Shown here piece by piece: positions 10,886 to 18,121 of a DNA stretch of 64,000 nt. This stretch comes from Devosia sp. FJ2-5-3 (GTDB lineage Bacteria > Pseudomonadota > Alphaproteobacteria > Rhizobiales > Devosiaceae). Under the pieces are notes generated by a model. It worked only from the letters and a program-made list of their open reading frames with translations. It had not been told where the DNA came from and did no database searches. The stretch covers positions 1,894,501-1,958,500 of the forward strand of contig NZ_CP104007.1 in the NCBI RefSeq assembly GCF_029201545.1. Direction: 5' to 3'. The position numbers were made by a program, and so were the translations under genes. Position 1 is the first letter of the stretch, and the number at the start of each line of letters is the position of its first letter.

Positions 10886-10927
10886 GGCCACGTGGCGGAG
10901 TGGTTACGCAGCGGATTGCAAATCCGC
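10886..10927 (+). tRNA. tRNA-Cys(GCA), 5' half only, split at the left attachment site
   Basis: The acceptor strand GGCCACG, a D arm and a full anticodon arm GCGGA-TTGCAAA-TCCGC (anticodon GCA) are present. The next bases, TTTCACCGCTGATTTCATTA, contain no T arm, no complement to GGCCACG and no CCA. The gene therefore stops at the anticodon arm and phage sequence begins. The other half should lie at the right end of the prophage, outside this window. Confidence 0.85.
10911..10927. other. attL, probable core inside the tRNA-Cys anticodon arm
   Basis: Host tRNA sequence changes to phage sequence at the end of this 17-base anticodon arm, and a tyrosine integrase gene lies within 100 bases. The exact core cannot be fixed without the right-end copy. 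Confidence 0.65.
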
Positions 10928-10982
10928 TTTCACCGCTGATTTCATTACATTATTTTGCACACAGGGTCTGGATAGACCCACC

Positions 10983-11008
10983 AAAAACCACCTTCGCAGA
11001 GGCGGTTT
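10983..11008 (-). terminator. intrinsic terminator of the leftward early operon
   Basis: On the minus strand AAACCGCC pairs with GGTGGTTT (one G-T pair) and is followed by TTTTT. It lies 12 bases after the integrase stop codon. Confidence 0.65.
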
Positions 11009-11019
11009 GCACACAGATT

Positions 11020-12117
11020 TCAGCCTTCTTCGGCCAGCCTTTTCAACACCCTCTTGCTGGTCTTGACCATCCGAGCGCCGCGTGCATATCGGCGGCCCAT
11101 GCTCTCGGTCAAATCCCCCAACATGTCTGCTATCTCTCTGTCGGTGAAACCGCGCTCTCGCAGGTCGCTGGCATAGGTCACTCGCAGCCCGTGGAGCGTC
11201 AGATCGGCGCTGTTCGGCAGCGCGGCCTTGAACGCTTCGGACGCTTTGAAGTCCTGCCACACCTTCCGCATGGCGTTCTCTGACGGGTATTGTCTGCCTC
11301 GTCTGTTACGGCATATCGGCGCAGAAGGAAGAACCCCGCCCGCTTTGGCACTATCGAGGGCGGCGCGGAGTTGTGCGCCGGCGCCAATCTCCAGATCCCC
11401 AATCTTCTCGCCGTTCTTGAGCGGGGTAAACTTCAGCGCCATGCCGAGCTGCTTGTGCTCCGCGTAGTGCCCCCATTTGAGGATGGCGATGTCCTGGCCA
11501 CGGAGGCCAGCGTGCCGGGCAATGATGAGCGGGAGCCGGATGTGCTCAGGAGCGATGCCGAGTGCGGTCTCGTATTCTTGCTCTGTCCACGCGCGGTTGG
11601 CGTCGTCGCCGCTTTTGTAGAGACGCTTCACGCCTAGAGCGGGGTTGGACTTCATCTTGCGGCCATCGACAGCTGTCCGAAATACCGCCGAGAGGTAGGC
11701 GACGACATCGTTCGAGAACTTCATGTAACGATCGGCCGACGCTTTATCGCGCAGGTCCAGAACGTCCTCTGTGGCGATTTCTAAGTAAGGGAAGGCCATG
11801 GCATCGGATAAGAACGCCTTGACCTTCTTATAGTCCTCCTGCGTCCGCGCGCGCAGACCGGTCCACTCATCGCGGGTTTCATACCATTCGATCAAGGCGC
11901 CCAGCGTACCGTCTGCGTGCTTGATGCCAGCCTTGGCCGCCGCCTGCTCGCGGGAATAGGCGAGCAGGAACTTCGCCGTCCCCATCTCTTTGTCGAGGGC
12001 TTCACGCGTGCCAGAGAAACCGACAAGGAGAGCCTTGCCGGTTTTGCGATATGAGACGTACCATTTGCCAGCAGAATTGCTGCGAATGTTAAGCCCTTTT
12101 AGCTTCACCTTGGGCAT
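11020..12117 (-). CDS. int: tyrosine-type phage integrase
   Basis: This 365-residue recombinase would integrate and excise the prophage at tRNA-Cys. An N-terminal arm-binding region and a SAM-like core-binding domain (residues about 70-170) precede the catalytic domain. The catalytic set is visible: Arg206 in RHAGLRGQDI, His309 and Arg312 in LHGLRVTYASDL, and the nucleophile Tyr344 in GRRYARG. It is the last gene of the leftward operon and its start overlaps the excisionase-like gene by 29 bases. Its position next to the split tRNA agrees with its role. Confidence 0.95.
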   Translation of the reverse strand: MPKVKLKGLNIRSNSAGKWYVSYRKTGKALLVGFSGTREALDKEMGTAKFLLAYSREQAAAKAGIKHADGTLGALIEWYETRDEWTGLRARTQEDYKKVKAFLSDAMAFPYLEIATEDVLDLRDKASADRYMKFSNDVVAYLSAVFRTAVDGRKMKSNPALGVKRLYKSGDDANRAWTEQEYETALGIAPEHIRLPLIIARHAGLRGQDIAILKWGHYAEHKQLGMALKFTPLKNGEKIGDLEIGAGAQLRAALDSAKAGGVLPSAPICRNRRGRQYPSENAMRKVWQDFKASEAFKAALPNSADLTLHGLRVTYASDLRERGFTDREIADMLGDLTESMGRRYARGARMVKTSKRVLKRLAEEG

Positions 12118-12349
12118 CCATGAACGCCTTCAAACCGAACCGTTTGGGAGCTTCCTGCTCGAGCGAGAGAAGCCATTCGTCCAGGCGCTGGCGCAGATAC
12201 CGCTTGCCAGAGCGTGACGCTGTAATCGCGATCGGCTTAACTGGGCATATTTCGGTGAACACGTCCACTGACAGCCCGCAATAGGCTGCCGCCATCTGCT
12301 GGTTCATTGCCGCCGGCCAGTGGGGTAGGGCGCTGTTCTTGAGCTTCAT
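12089..12349 (-). CDS. small DNA-binding protein, probable excisionase
   Basis: This 86-residue protein resembles MerR/AlpA-like excisionases. It reads MNQQMAAAYCGLSVDVFTEI, then RSGKRYLRQRLDEWLLSLEQ, the pattern of a winged helix ending in a DNA-contacting wing. The ATG at 12349 follows GGAGGTGAAGGG. Its 3' end overlaps the integrase start, so the two are translationally linked. An excisionase next to the integrase is the usual layout; the function is inferred. Confidence 0.7.
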   Translation of the reverse strand: MKLKNSALPHWPAAMNQQMAAAYCGLSVDVFTEICPVKPIAITASRSGKRYLRQRLDEWLLSLEQEAPKRFGLKAFMDAQGEAKRA

Positions 12350-12570
12350 CCCTTCACCTCCACGTTGATGAAGTTGCATTCGGCAGGCGCGGTGCCGGCC
12401 CACCACCATTGCGGGTTGTCCTGGTGTTCCGGCATCGGCAGAGCGACAATAGCCCCGTGCACGACGCTCATTTCGTAGTGCAGGGCGTCGTCGATATAGG
12501 TGTCCCCTGGCTCGGGCTGGGTGTGGGCTGCGCACCACATGGTGCCGTCTTTACGGACGCGGATACTCAT
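12346..12570 (-). CDS. small phage protein of unknown function
   Basis: This 74-residue ORF begins MSIRVRKDGTMWCAAHTQPE, and its start follows GAGGTGAAGGG. It overlaps both neighbours by four bases (ATGA type), the strongest sign that it is expressed. A stretch rich in Trp and Pro (NPQWWWAGTAPAE) is present. I do not recognise a family. Confidence 0.7.
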   Translation of the reverse strand: MSIRVRKDGTMWCAAHTQPEPGDTYIDDALHYEMSVVHGAIVALPMPEHQDNPQWWWAGTAPAECNFINVEVKG

Positions 12571-12863
12571 CCCTTCACCTCCAATAGCTGGCGGATGGCA
12601 GTGGCTAGTTCTGCCGAGTGATATGAGCAGGCCGGCATCTTCGGCTTGTAGAGCCGCCCGTCGATGAACTGTGACCCCACCTTCGCGGCCTCTTCTATCC
12701 CCTCTTTCCTTCCACGCTCGTATCCGCGCTGTTCCGCGGCAGCGATGCGCTTACTGGCGAGCGCCGCCCATCTGCGGAAATCTGCCATGGCCATAGGCGG
12801 GCCATTCTCTGGCCCGGCGGCAACCGTGTCCCAGAACACATCGCTGTCCTGCTCACCGCTCAT
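12567..12863 (-). CDS. small phage protein of unknown function
   Basis: This 98-residue protein begins at the ATG at 12863, after AGGAGAACGACA. The central part (FRRWAALASKRIAAAEQRGY then ERGRKEGIEEAAK) is a charged helix. The same YERGRxEG pattern occurs in the upstream gene, as in phage proteins built from short modules. Function unknown. The longer upstream frame overlaps the next gene and is rejected. Confidence 0.65.
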   Translation of the reverse strand: MSGEQDSDVFWDTVAAGPENGPPMAMADFRRWAALASKRIAAAEQRGYERGRKEGIEEAAKVGSQFIDGRLYKPKMPACSYHSAELATAIRQLLEVKG

Positions 12864-13359
12864 TGTCGTTCTCCTTGGCTGGCGGGGCAGGGAGAGGCAT
12901 CCAGTGGGTGGGGTTCGCAACCTCTTCGAACTCGCTCCCATGGCGGAACCACCAGTTCGGCCACGTATAAGTCTTTCCAGACCACTCGTCGTAGTCACTG
13001 TCCTCGCCACCCCAGACGACTACCTGAGGTCCATTGGCAACGCGGCTTGTGACCTCCGCCCAGCAGCCGTAGTCCGTCAGGTTGCCAGTGGCTTCGTCAT
13101 GGTACGGATCGGCCTCGTGTACGCACCACGCAAAAATGGGCGTCCCATCCTTCGGCGCGGTCTCTATCGGCTGCCATTCCCTTTCCGCCCTTCCACGCTC
13201 GTAGGCAGAGAGAAGGGCTTGGGAGACTGATTGGGCAAGAACCTGCTCGGCATCAGCATCGACTGTGTCTCGGCCAAGCCAGTCTACGTAAGCGATGGCG
13301 AGATTGGTCGCCTCATCCTTCGCCCATTGGGGCTGGTCATTTGACATTGGAGGGCTCAT
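12853..13359 (-). CDS. DUF551-like phage protein
   Basis: This 168-residue protein has the DUF551 hallmarks WQPIETAPKDGTPIFAWCV near its middle and PTHWMPLPAPP at its C-terminus, with a Trp-rich stretch between. Such proteins are common in early regions of temperate phages and have no established role. The ATG at 13359 overlaps the preceding stop codon and follows GGAGAACTCCC. Confidence 0.75.
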   Translation of the reverse strand: MSPPMSNDQPQWAKDEATNLAIAYVDWLGRDTVDADAEQVLAQSVSQALLSAYERGRAEREWQPIETAPKDGTPIFAWCVHEADPYHDEATGNLTDYGCWAEVTSRVANGPQVVVWGGEDSDYDEWSGKTYTWPNWWFRHGSEFEEVANPTHWMPLPAPPAKENDNER

Positions 13360-13580
13360 TGGGAGTTCTCCAGTGCTGCGCGGCCGGCGGGGGTGATGGA
13401 AAGCGCGTCCTCCCGATACATCCAGTCGACTAAGCCTTCGTCCCGAAGCCCCTTGCACATATCGACGAGAGTTCGTTCGGGTTGCATGCCGAGCTTGTCG
13501 GACAGGTCGTAGATATCGAGAGCCCTGTCCACCAAGGCATCAAGAACACGCTGCTTCGTTAGCTTCACCTTGTCAGCCAT
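13356..13580 (-). CDS. small winged-helix-like protein
   Basis: This 74-residue protein begins MADKVKLTKQRVLDALVDRA after GGAGGATTACA. The pattern DIYDLSDKLGMQPERTLVDM then MYREDALSITPAGRAALENS looks like a winged helix ending in the LTPxGRxxL motif of small DNA-binding proteins. It is probably a minor regulator, but this is inferred. Confidence 0.65.
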   Translation of the reverse strand: MADKVKLTKQRVLDALVDRALDIYDLSDKLGMQPERTLVDMCKGLRDEGLVDWMYREDALSITPAGRAALENSQ

Positions 13581-13782
13581 TGTAATCCTCCGTTGCCGGG
13601 GTCCAGTACAGTCGTTCCTCCTCAAAGGCATCGATTGGGTCCTTCTCCAGGCCGGCAAACGACAGAAGTCCCTCCGCGTGGTCACGGGCCTGTTCCGGCG
13701 TCCAGTTGAACGGCGCGACGACAAGAACGTCGACAATTTCGCCAACCCATTCGCGTTCGAGCATCTCGATATTCTCAGCCAT
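13573..13782 (-). CDS. small acidic phage protein
   Basis: This 69-residue acidic protein begins MAENIEMLEREWVGEIVDVL and overlaps the next gene by eight bases. The site TAGGATCACA precedes the ATG. No family recognised. Continuity with the overlapping operon is the evidence that it is real. Confidence 0.6.
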   Translation of the reverse strand: MAENIEMLEREWVGEIVDVLVVAPFNWTPEQARDHAEGLLSFAGLEKDPIDAFEEERLYWTPATEDYNG

Positions 13783-13789
13783 TGTGATC

Positions 13790-14464
13790 CTACAGGGCTT
13801 GGCGGGCGGCGCGACGGGCCGCTCCGGCGATCCGGATTAGGTGAATGACATTAGGATCCAGCGAGTCGACTGGGTCATCGAAGTCCGCGATCGCGTCTAT
13901 CGCCTCTCTCTGCCTCTTGTTCTCTTCCTCAAGGGAGGAGATGCGGGCCAATAGGGAGTTGTTTGCGCTCGCTAGTTTTGCTGTTGAAGATGCAGATGCA
14001 TACGTTCGAGCCTCATCCCGCTCTTTTGTCAGCCCTGCTATGACGGAGGAGGCTTGGGGGAGGGACGCTACAAGGTCTAAACCCGGGTGGGTGATGGCCG
14101 ACTTGATGATGTCGAGAAGCTGGGCGGCGATCTCCTTTTCGAGATCAACGCTATCGTCGAACGTCCATTCCTCGCGCAGGAAGTCGCTCAGTGCCAGCGC
14201 GGATGTGATCTCGTTCGCCCAGATGCCGATCTGCTGTTTGTGGCAGATTTTCTCCATCACCACTTCCAGCCCATCGACAGGTGGGAGGGCGCGACGGTTC
14301 CATGCGGACACATTCTCTTCGACGGAGTGCTTCACGCCTCCGGCCGATGCACCGCAGGTTTCACAAGCTGGCCCCGCTGTTTCGGTCGAGGCCCAACCAA
14401 TTGGGTCGACGTTAAACGATCCGCAAAACGGGCACGGCAGGAGCCCTTCACTGTTGAGGGTCAT
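13790..14464 (-). CDS. Lar-like zinc-ribbon protein with coiled-coil tail
   Basis: This 224-residue protein begins with a Lar-type restriction-alleviation motif: LLPCPFCGSFNVDPIG, then CETCGASAGG and VSAWNRRA. The two Cys pairs form a small zinc ribbon. The rest is helical, with a probable coiled coil near residues 145-190 (LTKERDEARTYASASSTAKL, then ISSLEEENKRQREAIDAIAD). Rac-prophage Lar modulates type I restriction. Many phage proteins carry only the ribbon, so an anti-restriction role is not certain. It overlaps the upstream gene by four bases. Confidence 0.7.
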   Translation of the reverse strand: MTLNSEGLLPCPFCGSFNVDPIGWASTETAGPACETCGASAGGVKHSVEENVSAWNRRALPPVDGLEVVMEKICHKQQIGIWANEITSALALSDFLREEWTFDDSVDLEKEIAAQLLDIIKSAITHPGLDLVASLPQASSVIAGLTKERDEARTYASASSTAKLASANNSLLARISSLEEENKRQREAIDAIADFDDPVDSLDPNVIHLIRIAGAARRAARQAL

Positions 14465-15018
14465 GGGCGTTCTCCCTTGAGTGCAGCGGTGAGCGCTAGA
14501 CGCATCGAATGTTTGATGCCGCGCGAGTATTCTCCATCGCCATAATCATCTAGATTTTGGCCATGCTGGTGCGCGTGGAACTTCTTCGCTGCCCGCTCGA
14601 CTTGCTCCTCCGTCACCTCGCTTGACGCAGCGGGGGCTTCAAGCAAAGGGGCGACAATATTCAGCTTGATTGCTTCTCGCGTCACCTGATCGTCAATCAA
14701 CGTCCGGTTCTGGCTGGCGGTCGCGGCGTTGTCGATTAGCAGCTCTACGTCCACCGTCTTCACACTGGAACGGAGGGAGAGCAGTTCGATCCGCTGTTTC
14801 AACACCTCATCGCCAGAGAGCGGCGGCTTGGCAAGAAAGGCCTTTAGCTCAGAAAGCGGCAGCTTGAGAATATCGCGCACGGTGGCGTACTCTTCGATGC
14901 AGCGTACAGCGAAACGCAGCATTGAGAGCGCATCGATGCGATGGCCGTCGAACTGCAAGGCCAGGTTCCGCCAAGCGGCTTCCTCGCTCACCCTCTCACT
15001 CGATACGTTTCGTGTCAT
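14461..15018 (-). CDS. phage protein of unknown function
   Basis: This 185-residue, mostly helical, acidic protein begins MTRNVSSERVSEEAAWRNLA. The segment EEQVERAAKKFHAHQHGQNL, then YSRGIKHSMRLALTAALKGE, resembles short tail modules shared by many phage early proteins. I do not recognise a named family. It sits in the leftward operon and overlaps the Lar-like gene. Confidence 0.65.
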   Translation of the reverse strand: MTRNVSSERVSEEAAWRNLALQFDGHRIDALSMLRFAVRCIEEYATVRDILKLPLSELKAFLAKPPLSGDEVLKQRIELLSLRSSVKTVDVELLIDNAATASQNRTLIDDQVTREAIKLNIVAPLLEAPAASSEVTEEQVERAAKKFHAHQHGQNLDDYGDGEYSRGIKHSMRLALTAALKGERP

Positions 15019-15029
15019 GGCGTGGGTTC

Positions 15030-15479
15030 CTAGCTGTCGAAGCCAAAGACGAAGCGCTCGGCACCTGCGTCTTTGAGTTTCTTAAGGTCTTCGAAGAACG
15101 CATCGCCAAGGAACTCGCGATACGACATGGCCTTGCCGTTGCCGGGAGCAGCTGTAAGCGCGCCGCTCATGAACCCGCCACTTGGGTCCATACCCGTGTA
15201 CCGCCGGTCCTCGGTCATCTGGTCGTAGTCGAAGTCCAGTAGCTCTTGGACTGACAACCAAGACCGAGAGTGGTCGCCGTAAGCGAACTCGTCATCAAGC
15301 GCAGCGTCCGGAGGCAGGCCACGCGGGTCTGAGATTGGAGTGACGGCCGAGTAGTTTCTGACGTTGGCGAGGAACCCGAACACTCTATAGGAGCGCCAAT
15401 CGAACGGGTGCAGGTCAGGTATCGCCTGCCACGAACCGCCGACCTTCTTTTCTGCTGTCGAGTGGATGTCACAACCCAT
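15030..15479 (-). CDS. conserved phage protein of the MGCDIH type
   Basis: This 149-residue protein begins MGCDIHSTAEKKVGGSWQAI, a start shared by a family of phage and bacterial proteins of unknown function. Later motifs are YRVFGFLANVRNYS and DDEFAYGDHSRSWLS. The invariant Cys, Asp and His at residues 3-5 suggest metal binding. The ATG at 15479 has AGGAG upstream. Function unknown. Confidence 0.7.
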   Translation of the reverse strand: MGCDIHSTAEKKVGGSWQAIPDLHPFDWRSYRVFGFLANVRNYSAVTPISDPRGLPPDAALDDEFAYGDHSRSWLSVQELLDFDYDQMTEDRRYTGMDPSGGFMSGALTAAPGNGKAMSYREFLGDAFFEDLKKLKDAGAERFVFGFDS

Positions 15480-15918
15480 TTGTGGGCTCCTGGGATTGAA
15501 GAGAGAGGAGGAGGGCGAGGAGAATGGCGTTCTGGATGGTCGAGGCCGAACCGAAAGCGGTTCGCGATGCGTTCGCCGCAAGGCTGCTTCCGGGGTAAAT
15601 CCGGCAGGAGGCTTTGCCACCCCCGGCGGGCGTCGTCGTTTCCACTCCCCACCCCGGCTGCACCCTCTCCAACAGAGCAAGGGCAGCATCGACGGACGCG
15701 GTGAACTGCGGGGCATCTATCAGCCGCCCGGATGCATCCCGGGTCTCGTCAATGACGTACGGGTCCCAAAGGCCAAGCGCTGAACTGACAGTCGTTGCCT
15801 TCCGCGTCGCACCTTCAGTGGTTGCAAGCCATATCAATACGTCCACCTCCCGATCCGCCCCCTTCAGCCCCCTTACCCTTTCAACCAGAGCAGCGATTTC
15901 TTCCTTGGAGGGGTTCAT
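15469..15918 (-). CDS. phage protein, possible ABA-sandwich domain
   Basis: This 149-residue protein begins MNPSKEEIAALVERVRGLKG. Its C-terminal half (FTASVDAALALLERVQPGWG, then a ribbon and a helix rich in Ala and Leu) resembles the small phage ABA-sandwich domain. That assignment is tentative. The start overlaps the preceding stop codon in ATGA fashion, supporting the chosen ATG over a longer upstream frame. Confidence 0.6.
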   Translation of the reverse strand: MNPSKEEIAALVERVRGLKGADREVDVLIWLATTEGATRKATTVSSALGLWDPYVIDETRDASGRLIDAPQFTASVDAALALLERVQPGWGVETTTPAGGGKASCRIYPGSSLAANASRTAFGSASTIQNAILLALLLSLQSQEPTNGL

Positions 15919-16349
15919 GCTGCACCGCCTTCGGCTTTGGCTGAATCCATCTGCGCCTGCATCGACCAGCGATCCTCGCCAAGCTCCTGCATGACCGCTA
16001 TGGCGGCATCGACCTCGGGGCACTCATAACCACCCCAGAAGTCGAGCATGGCGGCGAGAGCGTCCTTGAGCTTCGGGGCGGCGGCGATCAAGTTCGCCGT
16101 CGCGTCGGCCTCAGCAAGCCACGCATCGCGGGTCTCGCCGTCACACGGCACTGTGGCCCAAGCAGGGACATCAAGGGTCGCGACAACGACTGACTCTGGT
16201 CCGCCGTCTTGGTCCCGCTTCCAATCGGTGGAAGCATAGGCCGGTGCCCAGATGATCCAGCTATCGCAACTGCCGCGCTTCCAAGGCCCCGGCGTGTATC
16301 CCCCCGTATGCCCATTCTCGGACGCGCTCATGCTGCTATCGGTGGTCAT
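15915..16349 (-). CDS. phage protein of unknown function
   Basis: This 144-residue protein begins MTTDSSMSASENGHTGGYTP, after AGGAAGAACGC. It contains TPGPWKRGSCDSWIIWAPA and the tail AEADATANLIAAAPKLKDAL, a widespread phage signature (TPGPW then a NANLIAAAPxLL helix) with no known role. It overlaps both neighbours by four bases. Confidence 0.7.
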   Translation of the reverse strand: MTTDSSMSASENGHTGGYTPGPWKRGSCDSWIIWAPAYASTDWKRDQDGGPESVVVATLDVPAWATVPCDGETRDAWLAEADATANLIAAAPKLKDALAAMLDFWGGYECPEVDAAIAVMQELGEDRWSMQAQMDSAKAEGGAA

Positions 16350-16801
16350 GCGTTCTTCCTTTCGGATTTGCCCGGGAAGGGGCGTGACTGGATCTTGCGG
16401 TTCGGATTGTTCGGCACCTTGGTCCGCTGATCGCGGGGTTTGCGGGCCGGGACAGGGCGCTGGTGCGACGGCGTGTCTTGGTCCAGCGGCACCGTGACGA
16501 TGCCAGCGACAATCAGCCGGACGTAGCTCTCCACCACGGCGCCCAGGATGCATTCCAGCAGCATGTCAGTGCTGATCAACTGCTTGGTGCCGTGGATGCG
16601 GTCGTAATATTCGTGGCAGCTCGAGCAGCCGGCGAAGCCCGCAATGTCGTGCGCCTTCACGCCCATGCCCTTGCCGAAGCGTGCGCCATTGAGATGGCAC
16701 CAGACAGTCGTGGCAGGGTCGTGGTTGCAGATGCCGGGGAACCTGGCGCTGCACGGCGCGCCCTTGGCGCTGTCGATGACCTTCTGGGATGCTATCCTCA
16801 T
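16346..16801 (-). CDS. DUF1364-like putative nuclease
   Basis: This 151-residue protein matches the DUF1364 pattern: CSARFPGICNHDPATTVWCH, then GKGMGVKAHDIAGFAGCSSC-HEYYDRIHG. The paired Cys and His positions resemble HNH-type endonucleases seen in phage recombination regions. It lies next to NinB, SSB and Bet genes, so a role in DNA processing is plausible. Its catalytic activity is inferred. The basic C-terminus is probably unstructured. Confidence 0.7.
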   Translation of the reverse strand: MRIASQKVIDSAKGAPCSARFPGICNHDPATTVWCHLNGARFGKGMGVKAHDIAGFAGCSSCHEYYDRIHGTKQLISTDMLLECILGAVVESYVRLIVAGIVTVPLDQDTPSHQRPVPARKPRDQRTKVPNNPNRKIQSRPFPGKSERKNA

Positions 16802-17007
16802 TGGGCATCTTCCCAGCCCTGCGCGGTAAGCACGTAGCGGGGCGGGGCGCCGTCATTGGGCTCCACGGTCAGGCGCTTGGCCTTTACGAGCTCGTGCAGC
16901 GCGCGGACAGCAGTTGGGTCGAGGTCAGCAGCCGGGCAATACGCCCCTTCGGCATCCGCAATGAGCCTGAGCATTGTCCGTTGGACAGGGGAGAGCTTGC
17001 GCATCAT
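16798..17007 (-). CDS. small winged-helix-like protein
   Basis: This 69-residue protein reads MMRKLSPVQRTMLRLIADAE, then PTAVRALHELVKAKRLTVEP and PRYVLTAQGWEDAQ, a typical winged-helix layout with a C-terminal LTxxG. Either of the first two Met codons may start it. It overlaps both neighbouring genes. It is perhaps a minor DNA-binding regulator. Confidence 0.65.
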   Translation of the reverse strand: MMRKLSPVQRTMLRLIADAEGAYCPAADLDPTAVRALHELVKAKRLTVEPNDGAPPRYVLTAQGWEDAQ

Positions 17008-17141
17008 TTCCTCCCCGCGCGCTCGGCAGCCCGGCGCTCTTCGTTGCGATCCTGCCGCTCAATGGCACATTCCTGGCCCATGACCTTCGACCAGTCAGGG
17101 CGGCCTTCTGTCGCGTCGTAGTGCCAAGGCTTGGTGGTCAT
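17004..17141 (-). CDS. 45-residue phage peptide
   Basis: This is a very short gene: MTTKPWHYDATEGRPDWSKV, then MGQECAIERQDRNEERRAAE and RAGRK. Its ATG overlaps the NinB stop codon (ATGA) and its own TGA overlaps the next ATG. The upstream site is GAGGATGCACA. The precise overlaps at both ends argue strongly for expression. It is highly charged, with no known family. Confidence 0.65.
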   Translation of the reverse strand: MTTKPWHYDATEGRPDWSKVMGQECAIERQDRNEERRAAERAGRK

Positions 17142-17614
17142 TGTGCATCCTCATAAGCGGAGGGAGGCGGGGCAGGGCGCGGATCGCCCTTGGGCTTGGG
17201 CTCGGACCAGACGACGCCGTGCTGGTCGCCGAAGGCCCGGATGATGGTCAGCAGATCGCGCATTTCCTCGTGCTCCAGATCCGACGAAGAAGTGCCGCTG
17301 ATGTTCACGAATCCGGTGTGATCGGTGTTCGGAACCAGCTTCAGTTGGTCGCGGTTCTCGCGCCGCAGAGCGTCGAGCATCACCAGCTTCCACTCCTCGA
17401 CATCGAGCAGCCGGCGTCCGCCGTCGACGTGCCAGAGGAGCTGGGCAGAGATGTCGCCCAGCATTGACCACATGGCTGCGTTCTGATCGTTGGAGCGCTT
17501 CGGCCCTTTGATCTCGACGCGGCTACCTGGCTTTTTGGCGAACGCCTCCCGCACCAGTTGGATGGTGCGGCCCACGAGGCGTTGGTTGGCGAGGGTGACG
17601 ATCTGACGGGCCAT
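17138..17614 (-). CDS. NinB-like recombination protein
   Basis: This 158-residue protein matches the NinB (lambda Orf) family, which assists strand annealing with SSB and Bet. The signature RSNDQNAAMWSMLGDISAQ near residue 40 is followed by DVEEWKLVMLDALRRENRDQ and an acidic region, and a Pro-rich tail. It lies directly downstream of ssb and bet, as expected for a phage recombination cassette. The basic helix plus RSxxQN motif make the assignment good. Confidence 0.82.
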   Translation of the reverse strand: MARQIVTLANQRLVGRTIQLVREAFAKKPGSRVEIKGPKRSNDQNAAMWSMLGDISAQLLWHVDGGRRLLDVEEWKLVMLDALRRENRDQLKLVPNTDHTGFVNISGTSSSDLEHEEMRDLLTIIRAFGDQHGVVWSEPKPKGDPRPAPPPSAYEDAQ

Positions 17615-17623
17615 GACGAGCTC

Positions 17624-18115
17624 CTAGAACGGGATCGAGTCTGGAGCTTCGTTGGGATCAAATCCGCCACCGGACTGGGATGGGCTTCCGCCACTGCTTT
17701 GCCGGCCGTAGTCGTCCGGGCTGTTCGCTGGTGGTGGCCGGTTGCCGCCGCCCTGGGTGCCTTCGAGCAGCACGAGTTCGGCGCCGAAGCCGTTCAGGAC
17801 AATCTCGGTGCTGTAACGGTCGCTGCCATCCTGCGCCTGCCATTTGCGGGTCTGGAGCTTGCCCGACAGGTAAACGTTGTGGCCCTTCTTGAGATACTTC
17901 TCAGCGATGCCTGCGAGGCCGTCGCCATCGCGGCCGCCCCAGACCGTGACGCGGTGCCACTCGGTCTTTTCTTTCTTCTCGCCGCTGTTGCGGTCGGTCC
18001 ACTTTTCGGACGTGGCGACCGAAATCGTAACGACTTTGGTGCCGTTGTCCGTGGTGCGGACTTCAGGGTCTTGCCCGAGCCGTCCGATGATGATGGCCTT
18101 GTTGATGCTGCTCAT
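17624..18115 (-). CDS. ssb: single-stranded DNA-binding protein
   Basis: This 163-residue SSB has an OB fold in residues 1-110 (INKAIIIGRLGQDPEVRTTD, ATSEKWTDRNSGEKKEKTEW, HRVTVWGG), a Gly/Pro/Ser-rich linker and the acidic tip PNEAPDSIPF, which recruits partner proteins. It protects single-stranded DNA during phage replication and recombination. It sits between bet and ninB. The host should have its own ssb elsewhere. Confidence 0.95.
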   Translation of the reverse strand: MSSINKAIIIGRLGQDPEVRTTDNGTKVVTISVATSEKWTDRNSGEKKEKTEWHRVTVWGGRDGDGLAGIAEKYLKKGHNVYLSGKLQTRKWQAQDGSDRYSTEIVLNGFGAELVLLEGTQGGGNRPPPANSPDDYGRQSSGGSPSQSGGGFDPNEAPDSIPF

Positions 18116-18121
18116 TGCGGG

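Noticed and set aside
10886..10960. Complete tRNA-Cys
   Set aside because: No T arm, acceptor 3' strand or CCA follows the anticodon arm.
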